Below, in pieces: positions 34,632 to 47,324 of a stretch of 64,000 nucleotides of DNA. Made by a program: the position numbers and the translations under genes. The stretch spans positions 295,871-359,870 of the forward strand of contig CAJJDP010000123.1 in assembly GCA_905182995.1 (NCBI GenBank). The letters run 5' to 3'. The notes under the pieces are model-generated. The model was not told the origin of the DNA and did not search any database. It saw only the letters and a list, made by a program, of their open reading frames with translations. The stretch is from Paramecium octaurelia. Lineage: Eukaryota; Ciliophora; Oligohymenophorea; Peniculida; Parameciidae. Position 1 is the first letter of the stretch, and the number at the start of each line of letters is the position of its first letter.

Positions 34632-37600
34632 TCAAAAAGGAAATTAATTTTCTTCAAGTAGATGAAATAGATTATAATCTTCATTGTATCCAATTTTAAT
34701 TATTAAATCATGGAATACCTTTTTCAATATTGTAATTTGATATTAATCAATTACGATTTCGGAATTGTGACCATGTTTAACCAAATGGAGAATGATATAT
34801 AATGCATATAATCCACTATAATCATAATTTAAACTTTAACCAAAGCTGTTTACATCATTCACAACTCCAAATTAATAACTAAATCTCCCTAGTTCTTCTC
34901 TGGGTTTCTTTAATTTAATTTCGAATTCATATTATAAAAATGAAATGACATTTTTCATATAAGGATTTTTCTCTGGATTCATGTATAATGGATCCTTGAT
35001 TCTTAATGAGAGCGAGGACAGTAAATAGCAATAACATGTTTTCCTTTTAAGATTAACAAAAACTACTGAATATTCGGTTGGATATTCTACAATTGGTACA
35101 ACTAACCAATCGAAAATATCGAATATAGTTTCCTCCTGTCCTGTATATTCAAAAGTGAATTGATTAGCCTCAAAATAATTAATTCTAAATGTGGAATGAA
35201 GTAAATTAAAGCATAAGGTTTGGTAAAATTAAGTTGGAAACAATTTCATATTAGTGCTATAATGTTGAAATACATAATTATTTTTACGTTGATGATTAGA
35301 CTTTTCTTCAAAAAATTTTAGTAAAAAATTAAAAATCAAATTATTTACCTTGCCATCTTTATAAAATTACTACATCATAGGAATTTCAATTTTCATTCCA
35401 TATCTTTTAGCAGCGATATTACCTTTTTAAATGAATTCTGAAGTGTTTCTTCTTATGGTTGGTAAACTAGTGAATTGAGTTTTTATAGTGCTTTCATCCT
35501 TTGATTTTGGAAATTCAAAGTAAACATTTGGAGCACTTACATCCATCTAATCCATTTATTAAAATAAGTAATCCTATCTTTTTAAAAGAGTCTTTTAAAG
35601 AGATACTTCGTTATTTTCTCCTTAAATCATTTCGTTAATCATTCTTAGTATTTATTAATCATCATGTAGTATAGTACTATAGTTTTATAGATTCGAATTA
35701 TAAACAGCACTCTGATTGATAGTGCTTTTGTTTTTGACGGTATCAAGTACTTCATCAAATGTCATTTTTTTTCTTTTTTCTAAGTATTGCTTTATTTTGC
35801 CATTGATTCTAAAGACTTCTTATAGCTTTTATATTTCTACTTCCTTATCTACTTCGTCATTTATTAGTTCATGATAATACTCTGTCAATTCTTCTTAAAT
35901 TTTGCCTAATCTATCTTAATTATCCAAATATGGTTATGGTTGATCAATTGATCTTTTCTTTTTATTGAATAAGTCAGAGAATTCATCTTCATCATATTCT
36001 TCACTTCTTTGAGTCTCAATAATTGGCTCTTATTAATGAAGAGAATTATTTTTATTTGTACCTACTCTGCTTCCAGATTACAGAGCATTCTTTTTTCCAG
36101 TAAATGATCTGCTTACTTACTATGCTAATTAAATTGAAGTTTCACTGGTTTGAGATTTCGGTGATTGATCACCCTATTGTTTGTTCCTACTAAATAAAGA
36201 AGATTTTTTAGAATGCGGTTCCTATTATTCAGACTTTTAATCTGAAGTAACTGACTTTTGAGGGGAATTCATAGGCGATTATTAAGTGGCAGTTTATTAC
36301 TTATTTCTGAATGAGCTGACAAAAGTTTTTTTTTATTAAGGAGTTTATTCTTCTATATTTTTATTTGATCTTTATTGAGGTGTATCATTATTTGTATTTA
36401 TATTGTTTTTAAACCTTCCAAATCTGGTACCTCCAGATTAAGTTTGAGGATTTTAAACATCATTTTATTATGATTTGGGTGTTTGTGCGATTTATGGAAT
36501 AGCTATCTTCTTTTTGGAACCTATTTATATTGATTTTTGACTTGAAATAACTGTTTACTACATCTTAATCAATGTCCAAATCAATTTCGATCTTAGCTAC
36601 CTTTTCTCTGAGAACCCAAATTTAATTTTGTCAAGAGGAGTGCCTGAAATGTATTGCCAAAGCCAATTTACTATGTATTCAGTTCCGTCTGTACTATCCG
36701 TATAGCTTTAAAAGATATAGTTTGGAGCTGGATTATTGTATGTGATTAAAGATGATATTAATTTATCAAATGAATTTTTCAATTCATCCTTAGTAACATT
36801 CTTATTTTATAGATCTATAATATCTAGCGATTTTTATGTCATATGGTAAATTGCAAAAACCCATCTGGTATTTTTAATATACTATAATACGATTAATCTT
36901 TCATTTTCTGCACCTTATCTCCTTCTAGGTTTGAAGATTATTTCAAATTCTTCACAAATTTCATCTCCATCTGCTACTACAAAAAAGGGAATTAATGGTG
37001 TTTTGCTCTACAAATCAAAATAATACAAATAAGACAACCAAAAGGCCATCATGTGAAGTTTAGATTTTCCAGATTTTTAGAGCAATTCAAAATCAGTTAA
37101 TTAAACTTCAATTCCTGTCCATTAGCCTGTTAGAAATGGTTCTAGATTTACCACTTAATATTATTTAATTTCATTTTCATTCCATTATGTTAAAGCTGGT
37201 AATGGAGGATAATCAACATGTTATGACTTCTCACCTCTGAAAAATAACCACAACAATTGAGATTTTAATTTTACCTTGTCATTCGGTTACAGTTTTACGA
37301 ATGATTACCCTTTGACAATAGTTTGATACAAATAATTTACAATATACATACCTCCATCAGTTGATTTATCTTCCTAATATACGTAATTCACAGTCTTGAA
37401 AGATACTTTAGCCAATCCTGTTTTTTTAAGTAACTGTTCATATGATTTTTTTAAATCATCCTTTGTCTTATTCTTTTAGAGATCCACAATATCTAAAACT
37501 GTTGTTTTTAGATTATATATCCCAGTTACCCACCTGTCATTCCAATAGAATATGAGAATATAGTTGATTGGATCGCCCTTTTGTTAATTTTTTCTCAATA

Positions 37601-37898
37601 AAGGGTTCAATTACTCCACAAGATCTAACATTTATCTTTAATACGCTAAGTAATATTAGTGAACGGCTTTAGAACGCTTTTATAGGTAATTAATAAAGTA
37701 AATCATGCTCTTAAAATTCATTTTTCCATCATTGTTTAATTTCAACACATCATCGTAAGTTATGTGCACACCTAATACTAAATCATCAATAAACATAATT
37801 TCATCTGGTGATGAAGTTAATTATTAGGCTGACTCTGAAAAATTCTCGTATAAATCATTGTATTCTTCATCTTGAAATTCACTTAACGAAATATTCAT
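34632..37898 (-). CDS. Protein with three degenerate Ulp1/C48 peptidase domains
   Basis: An intron-free open frame of 1088 codons, rich in TAA/TAG Gln codons. It contains three Ulp1/SENP-like (C48) folds. Domain 1 (about 95-260): NDRWVTGIYNLKTTVLDIVD and YVYQEDKSTDGGMYIVNYL. Domain 2 (about 290-480): TRWVFAIYHMTQKSLDIID and YTDSTDGTEYIVNWLWQYI. Domain 3 (about 780-1060): FDWLVVPIVEYPTEYSVVFV and NYDYSGLYALYIILHLVKHG. In active enzymes these positions are the catalytic HW and the nucleophile in DCG. Here the His is Arg, Arg and Glu, and the Cys is Gly, Gly and Ser. A long Ser/Gln/Asn-rich linker separates domains 2 and 3. It is probably a pseudoprotease that binds SUMO-like or other partners. 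The fold call is from motif spacing. Confidence 0.65.
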
Positions 37899-38176
37899 TT
37901 ATAAATATAAAAATCATAATCCAATTTTATCTAACATAATTATTAGATTAATCCCTCCATTTCTATAAAAGATTGATTAAAAAGAAGAGATAATTTTGTT
38001 AGAGATATTTATTCAACTTGATTAATGCATTTCATTCAATATTTTACTAAAAATATATATAGATCAGTCTTGAATACTTTATTCATTCTTTTCATAATGA
38101 GCTGAGTAAATATTCATCATTCTGATAAATTACACAAATTTTAATTTTTACTATTACAATTATTTTTTAAATAATT
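37899..38176. other. Intergenic region
   Basis: 278 bp, AT-rich, nothing recognised. Confidence 0.35.
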
Positions 38177-38847
38177 ATGGGTTTAGGACAAACTGAAAAA
38201 TAGTCTTCTTATATGAATTTAAAACGCTCATTATATTAGCCTTCTTATAAGTCTAATGGTTTCTGTAAAGCCTTTATTATTTTAATTGTGTTTATGCAAT
38301 TCTAATAATTTCTGACTGTTAAGAATCATCATATTCCAAAGTCGTTTATAGGTGGGATCTGTTATTTTGAATTAATGTCAAAAAGTTATGATAAAGTAAT
38401 GATAATTTATCATTGTAAAGATGAAAAATCACTGAAATTAATTATGATTATTAATAAATTGGGACTTGCTTAATAACTGTATGTATAAATGTGATTTTTA
38501 GATTTTGTTTATTTAATAAAAATATTGTAATGATATCCGAGTTTGATATTCTTAACTATTACCCGCTTCAATTATATGATTTGTAAATGCCTATGACTTC
38601 GCAACTGGAAGTTGAAAATTTCAACGAGAATGAGTGCTCAGCAAGAAAGCTAAGAGTCAGCTCCTAATGTTTAATTTTAAAAAAGTATAAGAAATCTAAT
38701 GTTCTAGAAAAATCAGACATAAGCAAAAAAGACCTTCGTTATTAAAAATTGATGAAACAGCCAGAAATGTTAAAATTTACAGTCTAGGGCCTAGTCAGAC
38801 GAATTTAGAGAATCTAAATGAAGACTAAAAATAAATTAATGACTGAA
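38177..38847 (+). pseudogene. Probable decayed small gene(s)
   Basis: Two coding-like pieces lie here. From 38177 a frame starts MGLGQTEKQSSYMNLKRS and includes a hydrophobic stretch (AFIILIVFMQFQQFL); a 23-nt candidate intron follows AQQL near 38480. From 38630 a second frame starts MSAQQESQESAPNVQF and continues to QTQAKK. There it meets a run of six A. With five A it would continue as RPSLLKIDETARNVKIYSLG to a TGA at 38845-38847. With six A it stops earlier. Either a base-count error in the assembly or a true frameshift. No family recognised. Confidence 0.4.
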
Positions 38848-39136
38848 AGTACTCTTTGAAGACTAAAACTTTAATGATCTTGATTAATTTATATTTTATG
38901 TTATACTTGACTGATTGAAATCCAAAATATAAGATTTGATCATAAAATATTACGAAATAAACAATATATATAATTATTATTTAACATAAATGAATTAATA
39001 AAACATTATCGAATTCTATCCACATATACAGGAACAGTTCTAAACAATCCTTTTCAATTTGTACAGAAATGAAACTTTACAAAAATATCATAGCATAATT
39101 CAATAAATTAAAACAAAATTCCCATTTCCAAAATAG
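38848..39136. other. Intergenic region
   Basis: About 290 bp, AT-rich, upstream of the MORN gene; nothing recognised. Confidence 0.35.
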
Positions 39137-40840
39137 ATGCCATAATTTACGTATCCAAATGCTGAATAAATTTCAGAGTTCTTTCTATAAAACTATTAAC
39201 CAATCATTTTGGATTTGCCCGCTCTTTGTTTGAAGCCTAATGTGAAAATAAAGTTATATAAGAATGCTGTATATTTTGGAGAAATCCATCAAGAAATGAG
39301 GCAAGGATAAGGAGTTCTTATAAAAGAGAACAAATAAATTTATGAAGGGTATTTTGCACTTGATAAAAAAGATGGGATTGGGTTTGAAATATTAAAAGGA
39401 GATACATATTATCATGGGCATTACGTTTAGGGTTATCCTCATGGAGAAGGTGTTTATATGTCTGCATCCCATTCATACATTGGTTAATGGCAGCATGGGA
39501 AGAAAGTAACAAATTATACTTATAATAAGAGTGGAATTGGGTGGTGTGAAGGAAATAAGAATGACTATTTTCTAGGGGGTTGGGAAAATGGAAAGTTTTA
39601 TGGATTTGGATTACACATTTATGATTCAATGTATGAATCATATTTAAAATTAAATAGTTATTTTGGTGAAGTGATCAATGATTTAAAGTATGGTTATGGA
39701 GAAGAATACTTTCTTGAAGGTGACGTCTACAAAGGGTAATATAAGAATGGCCTACCGAATGGTAAAGGTAAATATATTTGGAAGAATGGAAATTAATATT
39801 AGGGTGATTTTCAAAACGGTTTGAGATGGGGAGAAGGATTTTGGGAATAAAAAACAGAAAAAGGCATTTAATTTTATAAAGGTTACTATGTGAATGACAA
39901 GAAAAGTGGTCATGGTCATTTTCATTATTCGAATGGCACCTAGTATATTGGTGAATTTAATGAGGATCAAAGACATGGATATGGAGAAATTATTTGGCCA
40001 GAAAAGGCTACTTATAAAGGGTAGTGGAAACAAGGCTTAATGGAAGGAGAAGGGATGTATTCCTATGAAAATCATAAATTACAAGGTATTTGGAAATAAA
40101 ATTAATTAATTTCATAAGAGAAAGTTCGAGTCTCTCTAAATTAATTTCCATTATAACATTAATTAAAAGATATAGATGAAGATGAAGAAAGTTAATCTCA
40201 AGTTGCAGAAGAGCCAGATCATGATAAAATTGGTGATAATTTTAAGAAAATCTCTCTCCAAAGCAAGACAAGTCTATGTGTTTCTGACACTTCTAAATTT
40301 CCTTAATTGACATAACTTTAAAAATAATAAGATATATTAACTGGTGGTCAAACCTATCCAATATAACAAATTAATTAAACTTCCTCAATTGGTATTTAAA
40401 CTGAGGTTAATTCAACAAAACAAAAATTACTTACTGAATTACCATCAATATAAACAAGGAGAAAAAATATTTTATCAAGTTACAGTGTTGATAGTAAAAC
40501 TAAGAAAAATAATAAGAATTTGAGTGAATCTATCACAAATACTAACTCTCCTAATACTAGAGAAAGTGAATTTAAAAATAATAATCCCCATTAATCATAA
40601 GAGAAGAAATCAAGGAAGGTTAAATAAAGATTATCTTTACTTACAAAAATTGAAGAGAAAGTATTAAAAATTAGACTTGAAAAAGAAAAATTGAGTCCTT
40701 GTAAGTTTGAGAAACTGTGGAGTAAAAAAGTACGTCGCGATCCCTTATTATATTAGGTTGTAAATTAAGCTAGATCTCTGATATATCCACCTGTATGGAT
40801 TCCTCCTTCTTTACATCCTTAGATAAAAAGAAAATTGTGA
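39137..40840 (+). CDS. MORN-repeat protein
   Basis: An intron-free 567-residue protein. From about residue 70 to 320 it carries a series of MORN-type repeats: GVLIKENKQIYEGYF, GHYVQGYPHGEGVYM, GDVYKGQYKNGLPNGKGKY, GYYVNDKKSGHGHFHYSNG, GEFNEDQRHGYGEIIWP and GQWKQGLMEGEGMYSYE. The C-terminal 240 residues are Ser/Lys/Gln-rich and probably disordered, ending PPVWIPPSLHPQIKRKL. MORN proteins bind phospholipid or act as scaffolds in cilia and cell cortex, which fits here; no other domain is visible. Confidence 0.88.
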
Positions 40841-40968
40841 GAGTAACATACTTGATTATTTTTGTAAATAATTTTCCGAAGATAATTTAAAACAATAATA
40901 ATTAATTCATTAATTTTTTTGGATCATTGATGCTGAGTCGACGATGATCTGAATTATTAATCTAATTA

Positions 40969-41966
40969 TCAATTCATATATTTACTATTACTATGAAAGA
41001 GTTAATTGTTGTATTATTGCATTTGGAAATTGTCTCCTTTCCCATTGTAAATTGGATTGGAAGCATGATCCTTGAGTAACAAGCTGTCATTATGATGATT
41101 TTTAGGCCACAATATACCATCGCCCACAGGACGGCCTCCTTCCATTTAAATTGGTAGGAACCATGACAATTTACTCATTCCAAATACTTGTACCCAATTG
41201 TAATATGGTTTCAAATCATATTGATTAAAATCATCATTTTGTTAGCCTGTCTCTTCATTTCTTTTCTTTTCTAAGTTTTCTATTGTGGTTCTATTACTTA
41301 ATACCAATTCTAAATGAAATTTAAAAAACATCGTTATTAAACATGATGCTAAACAACTAATTCCAAATGCGCATAATAATAAAAGTGCATCAATAAAATG
41401 CAGATCTCCTTCTGAATTAAAATAGAGCATAATATTTTCAAATTCTATGTATAAACCATAACCCAATCCAATTACAGCGCAATAGGAATCAAGAATAACA
41501 TAAAATAGCATTTGCATAAAAAACTTTCTATTTTGGAATCCAACACAATTATTTATCCATGGACAATGGTGATCCATATTTAACACACATCGATTACACG
41601 CTGAGCAATGCTAATTATTTTTTATTAAACTAAAATACATGGCATCTTTCAGGTTTGAAAATATGACAAATTAAACAAAACTTTCTTTTTTTTTATTCAG
41701 GGTCGTTCAAAAAAAATCCCCAATTTTATGGAACTCTGCCTGGGTCTGTAAACATTGTTTTGAATAGACTCCAACCTAATAAGGTAGTTAATATAGTAAA
41801 TAACAACAAATAAGGAATTCTATAAATCGAACCTATTTGAAAAATTAATTAGTATTTTACTTTCAATCAAATCAATCCAAACTACTTTAACATTAACTAT
41901 GTAAACGAACACAATTGAAAAACAAATGAAGTAAATGAAAAATTTATTAAGGTACTTCTTAATCAT
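40969..41966 (-). CDS. zDHHC palmitoyltransferase
   Basis: Membrane S-acyltransferase of 313 residues. Two transmembrane helices precede the Cys-rich domain ([32 protein letters not shown]), then TDPGRVP. The zinc-binding catalytic domain reads [20 protein letters not shown] and continues [19 protein letters not shown], with the DHHC nucleophile intact. Two more transmembrane helices follow ([40 protein letters not shown]). Introns are 41833-41860 and 41611-41638; the second sits inside the Cys-rich domain just before HCSAC. The short C-terminal tail is hydrophilic. Confidence 0.95.
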
Positions 41967-42146
41967 TCCTTGATATAAATAATAATATAAATTCAAATTA
42001 TATAGATTTCATATAAGAATGGTTTATTCATTTTTAAGTTTCCCTCTGCTTGAATTAAAATGAATTCTAGTTATTTTCTATCGTATCCTTACCCTTATGT
42101 GCAATTTCTTTTTCTTGTTATTTCAATAATATTATAAATTCATAAA

Positions 42147-42572
42147 ATGAATTACAAAGTAGAGTCAGCTGATGAATACTTAAGAAGAAATAGAATTATG
42201 GAATTATTTGAAGATCTTTGCACTAAAGCCAGCTACATTTAGCCTGAGAATTTGGAAGAGTTTTTTGTTGAGGACTTGAAGATTAAATAAAAATAAGGGT
42301 ATCAATAAAATATAACGATTGTTTAGATTCATCACTCCAATCTTTACAAAGGCAGAAATTTAAAATATTTTTGAGTTATTTGATTTAAAACGAGATGGAT
42401 ATATTACATAAGAGAATTGTAGAAAGGCATTATTAACAATTGCATCATCTCAAAAATAATAGGAAGTTATAGAAGCCACTCAAGTAAATCATATAGGTTA
42501 TAAATCTAGGTAATCGATGAAAAAGTAGATATCAATAGATTTTAGAGATTGGTTGAATAATTCTTAGGATGA
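42147..42572 (+). CDS. EFCAB10-like RIIa/EF-hand protein
   Basis: A 123-residue protein. Residues 7-48 match the RIIa/Dpy-30-like dimerisation motif of EFCAB10 (ADEYLRRNRIMELFEDLCT, then ENLEEFFVEDLK). It is followed by one EF-hand (IFELFDLKRDGYITQENCRK) with acidic ligands and a second, weaker one (VIDEKVDINRFQRLVEQFL). Introns are 42299-42326 and 42484-42509. EFCAB10 is a cilium-associated protein, which fits other genes nearby. Orthology is inferred from architecture. Confidence 0.78.
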
Positions 42573-42842
42573 AATACTCTAACACATTATTTTATTATGA
42601 TAATAAAAATCTATAATATAGGAAATTATATTAATAATAATATAAATTTATTATTCCTATTTAGGTGAGATCTAATCTTTCAAAGACTTACGATTTCGAT
42701 TGTATTATTTTCAAAATCCACAATTATTCCAAAAAATATTTCACTAACTAAGAAAAATTTATTAACATGAAAATTGAAATTTGCATTTACAAATATAGCA
42801 AATATTATCCTGATAAAAAATATCCAAATAAATTCTAAATAA
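42573..42842. other. Intergenic region
   Basis: 270 bp, AT-rich. An ATG at 42768 opens a frame that reaches a TGA before the LRR region, so I take the ATG at 42843 as the start of the next gene. Confidence 0.4.
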
Positions 42843-43962
42843 ATGACCAAGCCCATCCCAATGGCCTTACTCTAGAACAAAATAGGCTCTTAACCTTATC
42901 ATGAGGTAAAAAAGTTAAATCTTTGGGGAATAGATTGTGAGGATGCTCCTTCTCTCACTATGTTCCCAAACCTTCAAATTCTCTAATTATCAAGAAATTA
43001 GATTAGAACTTTGAAACATATAAGCAAATTAAAATAATTAAAAGAACTTTATCTTGAAAAAAATAATATCAAAGATATTAAAGAACTAGAGTATTTAAAA
43101 GAATTATATAATCTACGAGTTTTAAGTTTGATAGGTTTATAATCCATGATATATATTAGAAAATCCTGTTGTGAAGCATCCTGAATATAAAAAAGTAGCT
43201 TTAAAGCATTGTTTAGCATTACAAGTGCTAGATGATTTCAAAATAATGGAACAAGATCGTTAATTTTTAAAAGAGCAAGAATTATCTGTTTAGGATTAAT
43301 AATAGAATCTGGATGCTAATTCAAATTAGATGGATACAAACGAAAATCAGAATGAAAAGCAGGTTATTGTTTCAAAAAAGAAAGTTAAAGGAAACAAAAA
43401 GTTGAAAGTAGAACCTAAATCTTCTTAATCATCTAATCAATCAACATACAGTTCAAATAATAGATTCGATATCCATTCCGAAAAGATTTAAAATGCTAAA
43501 AATGATGATAAAGTTTATTAATTTACTTCGAAAACCTCTCCCTAATCTAAGAAAAAGTCGTAAAAGTACTCCACAAAAACTAAAGCCAAATTGATAAAAA
43601 AACAAACTGAACCTTAACCCCAATTTATTGATTCTGTATCAGATTCATATTGTTCTTAATCCAAATAAATCAAACATAAAAGGAGTACTCTGAAAAAATT
43701 AAAAAAGCTATCGGATATAATTGAGTAGAATAGCTAGCCGGAATAATCAAATCAAAATGTAGAGGAACAAGATAAGGATCCTCAAGAATTTCAGAAATCA
43801 ATTAGTAAAGATAGCAGTGAGGAGGACGAAGAAAACCAAATAGATAGTAGAGATGAAAAACTCAGACCGGATTTGCTTTTAGTTATATAAAGCTTAATAC
43901 AATTTATTGATAAACCAGCTTTGTAATGCTTATATACGATATTGTGTGAGAAAGATAAATGA
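42843..43962 (+). CDS. CFAP410 (C21orf2)-like leucine-rich-repeat protein
   Basis: A 364-residue ciliary LRR protein. The N-terminus has HEVKKLNLWGIDCEDAP, FPNLQILQLSRNQIRTL, LKELYLEKNNIKDI and YLKELYNLRVLSLIENP. An LRR-cap-like segment follows (HPEYKKVALKHCLALQVLDD). This order and the KLNLWG opening match human CFAP410/C21orf2, a basal-body protein needed for ciliogenesis and DNA repair with NEK1. One intron lies at 43135-43159, directly before ENPV. The C-terminal 200 residues are Lys/Ser/Gln-rich and low complexity until a short helical end (LLLVIQSLIQFIDKPAL), which may match the C-terminal helix of CFAP410. Confidence 0.85.
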
Positions 43963-44119
43963 ATTTATTCAAAATAATATGAATCTATTGATAATTCGAA
44001 AATCAAACTGATAATTGATTTAATTTAAAGAGTAATTAATCAACCTATCCTTTATTTCTTCTATCTATATTTTCTAAAATTTATTTGATTATAAATATAA
44101 TATAATAATTTATATTGTA

Positions 44120-46478
44120 ATGAAATACTCTAATAAGGAAAAATAGAAATAAGAGTTAAATTTTCAATTGTTGGATGAACTTAGAGTGTTTGTGACTGGA
44201 ACATTTGCTGCTTTCACTGAAGATGTGAAATCATAAATAAAGGTAATCTACTTCATGATAAACATAGTAAAACAATGGATATTTTTAAAATTTAGATGGA
44301 GAAAAGGGTTGGATAATCCCTATAAACAATTATTAGAATTTGATCACCAACGTATAATTGATTAGTATTAATAGATAAGATCATAATATACGGACGTTAT
44401 AATAAAATAATTGCCTCAATTATTATAGAAGTTATAAAATCTCAACATGAAAGAAATTAAGTATTTTGATAATGGTTAATTGGTTACTTTGAAGTATGAT
44501 AATATGATAAATTATGAATAAATTGATAAAGCTTTGCATGAAAATTTGTATTAATATCAAAGAGATTGCATTAAATAAGGATTAAAATTTAATGGTCGAA
44601 TTTTGATTGCAGATGATATGGGTGTTGGTAAGACAGTGCAATCTTTGGCCCTTGCAAGCATGTATAAATAAAATTGGCCTTTATTAATCATGTGTCCTTC
44701 GCCATTGAGGTTGAATTGGTAGGATGAAATCATACACTGGTTAAAAATCCATAAAACTGACATCCAAATATTCAATAGTGGTCGTGAAGGAATTAGGATG
44801 AATGCCAAAATAATTATAGTTTCATATGATATTTGTAGTAAAATAAAAGATGTAAATATATTCAGATAATATTTAGAGTTTAATGAACAGAAAGTTTTAA
44901 ATTTGCATAGCAGATGAATGTCATTATTTAAAAAGTCCTTAAGCAATCCGAAGTTAAGCATGTGTTCCTATTTTGAGATAATGCATGAGAACAATTTTAT
45001 TGACTGGCACACCTGCATTATCTAAACCAAGAGATTTATTTAATTTGTTGAATATTATTAGACCTGATATTTTTGGTAGTTTCAAGGAATTTGGATATCG
45101 ATATTGCGATCCAAAATTGAGTAGATTTACAAAAGGCATTGATTTTGATGGAGCATCAAACTTAAAAGAATTGCACTTTTTGTTAACTAATTATATCATG
45201 ATTCGAAGGCTAAAGAAAGATGTTTTGAATTAGTTACCTGAAAAGAGAAGGGTTAAGGTAAGAATTCCGGGGGAGGCAAGTCAAATTAAGTAAATAGATG
45301 CGCTTTTAAAATAATTGGGAAATATTGACATTCAACAGCTTATCAATAAGGACACCATTTTTTAGGAATCCTCAAAGGACCAAAGTGAGTAATTGCCCAC
45401 TATCAATTCAATTTTGTAGAAATGCTACATGTTAACAGGTTAAGCAAAAATAAAGGCAATAAAGGATTATATAAATACATTGTTTGAAAATGAAATAAAA
45501 TTTTTATTCTTTGCTCATCATTAGGATGTATTGGATGCAGTTTAGGAATATTGTATCTAGAATAATATTTAATATATGAGAATTGATGGTAGTGTTAGTA
45601 TTGAATAAAGACATTTGAATGTCCAAATGTTTTAAAATAATGATTCTATTCGAATCGCTATTTTGAGTGTTACATCTGCAAATTATGGAATTACATTGAC
45701 AGCAGCTTCAACTATAGTGTTTGGTGAAATGCATTGGACTCCTGCTATCATGATGTAAGCAGAGGATAGGGCACATAGAATTGGTTAAGTTTAATGTGTT
45801 GATTGTCATTATTTAATTGGAGATGGAACATTAGATGATCATATTTTCAACAAGATAGAAAATAAAATGAATACTGTCTCAAATTTTATTGATGGATAAA
45901 AATAAAATTTAGGTGCCTTAGAATTTTCAGCAAATGAAATCTTAATTAAAGGTACTTAAAAGGCCTCATTGATTTCAGATAAATGCGAATCTATCTTATA
46001 AGAAATTAATGTACAATCTTCAATCTAAACATTTACTGAAGATGAAATAGAAGAGATCTATCAAATTTTAGAATCTAAAAAAAAAAGTTAAATTTTACCT
46101 TTCTAACCAAAATCAAAATAAGCAGAAATACAATAAGAAAATATCAATTTAAATTAAGTGGATCTTTCTAGTTAAATAAAAAATTAATGTTCTTCTCTTA
46201 AATCGCAATTATTGGATAAATATTTGAGTAGCAACAAAGTAAAAAAAGAAGTAATTGATGATAACAAAGAGCTGAACAAAATATAAATGATAATTGAATA
46301 AAACAATTTAATAGCATTTGCAAAACCCTAAAAATTGAGTTATGAATATCTACAGAGTCGATTAGACAGAGATAACAAATCAAAACAAATAGGATAAAAG
46401 AAACTCCTTCTCAAACCAGCTAATTAGTAATCAATATCCAAAATTAATATTGAACCTTATGACTAAATTTTAAATTGA
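44120..46478 (+). CDS. SNF2-family ATPase, SMARCAL1/ZRANB3-like
   Basis: DNA-dependent ATPase of 761 residues. Motif I is ADDMGVGKTVQSL (Leu replaced by Val). Then come MCPSPLRLNWQDEI, IIVSYDICSKI, motif II IADECHYLKSPQA (DECH box) and motif III LLTGTPALSKPRDLF. The C-lobe has FLFFAHHQDVLD, MRIDGSVSIEQR, AILSVTSANYGITLTAA and motif VI MMQAEDRAHRIGQ. Introns are 44243-44267, 44352-44374 and 44852-44876. The compact core with DExH, LLTGTP and RAHRIGQ matches the fork-remodelling annealing helicases. The C-terminal tail is Gln/Lys-rich without a recognisable zinc finger. Confidence 0.88.
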
Positions 46479-46742
46479 GTTATTAATATATTTTATTATT
46501 ATTTTATAATTGATTAGTTTATATAATCATTGTAGAATTTTTCATCCCTTAATCAATAATCTAAGATGACTTGTGCTACAAAACGTTCATCAATTTATCT
46601 GATCACTAACAACTATATAAATGATGATAGTTTAATTGTATCAATATTCTATAAAATGAAACCATATATTAATTGTAATAATAATCAGTTTCAACTATTA
46701 AGATAGTGAAGGTATTATTCGTATCTTAATGGAGATTCTCTC
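46479..46742. other. Convergent spacer
   Basis: 264 bp of AT-rich sequence with no recognised gene. Confidence 0.35.
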
Positions 46743-47115
46743 TCATTTATAGCTTATTTTTTCAATCTTTCCATCTTTGATATAAATAATTCTGTGGGTA
46801 TAGCATTCAAGATCAGGATTATGAGTAACCATAACAATAGTACAAGGAATGTGATTAGATTCATCATATTCAAAATTGTTAAGTTTCAATAATATGTCCA
46901 TGACTTATACTGTTGATTTTGAATCTAAATCTCCTGTAGGTTCATCCAATAATAAAATCTATGGCGAATTTGCCAAAGATCTAGCTATTGCCACTCTCTA
47001 CTATTCACCTCCCCATAATTCTGATGGTAAATGATCCATTCTGTCTTATAAGCCAACACTTTTCAGTAATTCTCTGACTCTCTTTTTTATTTCTTTCTCA
47101 GACTGTATTTTATAG
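46743..47115 (-). pseudogene. C-terminal half of an ABC-transporter ATPase
   Basis: The frame reads EIKKRVRELLKSVGLQDRM and continues HLPSELWGGEQQRVAIARSL, then Walker B LLLDEPTGDLDSKSTVQ, H-loop VMVTHNPDLECY and ends KDGKIEKISYK before a TGA. This is the second half of an ABC nucleotide-binding domain of the LolD/MacB type. The Walker A half and any start codon are missing upstream, where only noncoding AT-rich sequence is seen. The signature LSGGEQQR is changed to LWGGEQQR. It looks like a truncated gene remnant. Confidence 0.65.
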
Positions 47116-47324
47116 ATTATTAATAACTAATTTAAATATTTATTATAATTAATAATTTTCTAGTTAACCCAAATGATCTTACTGAATTTAGGTGCAGATT
47201 AGAGAGATTGGTACTTCAGTTCTAGAATTATTGGAACATATAATAAACTAAGCTTAGATGAGGACTCATAGATTAATAATATTTTTGTGTCGAAACAAAT
47301 TGAAATCAATGGAAATTGATATAA

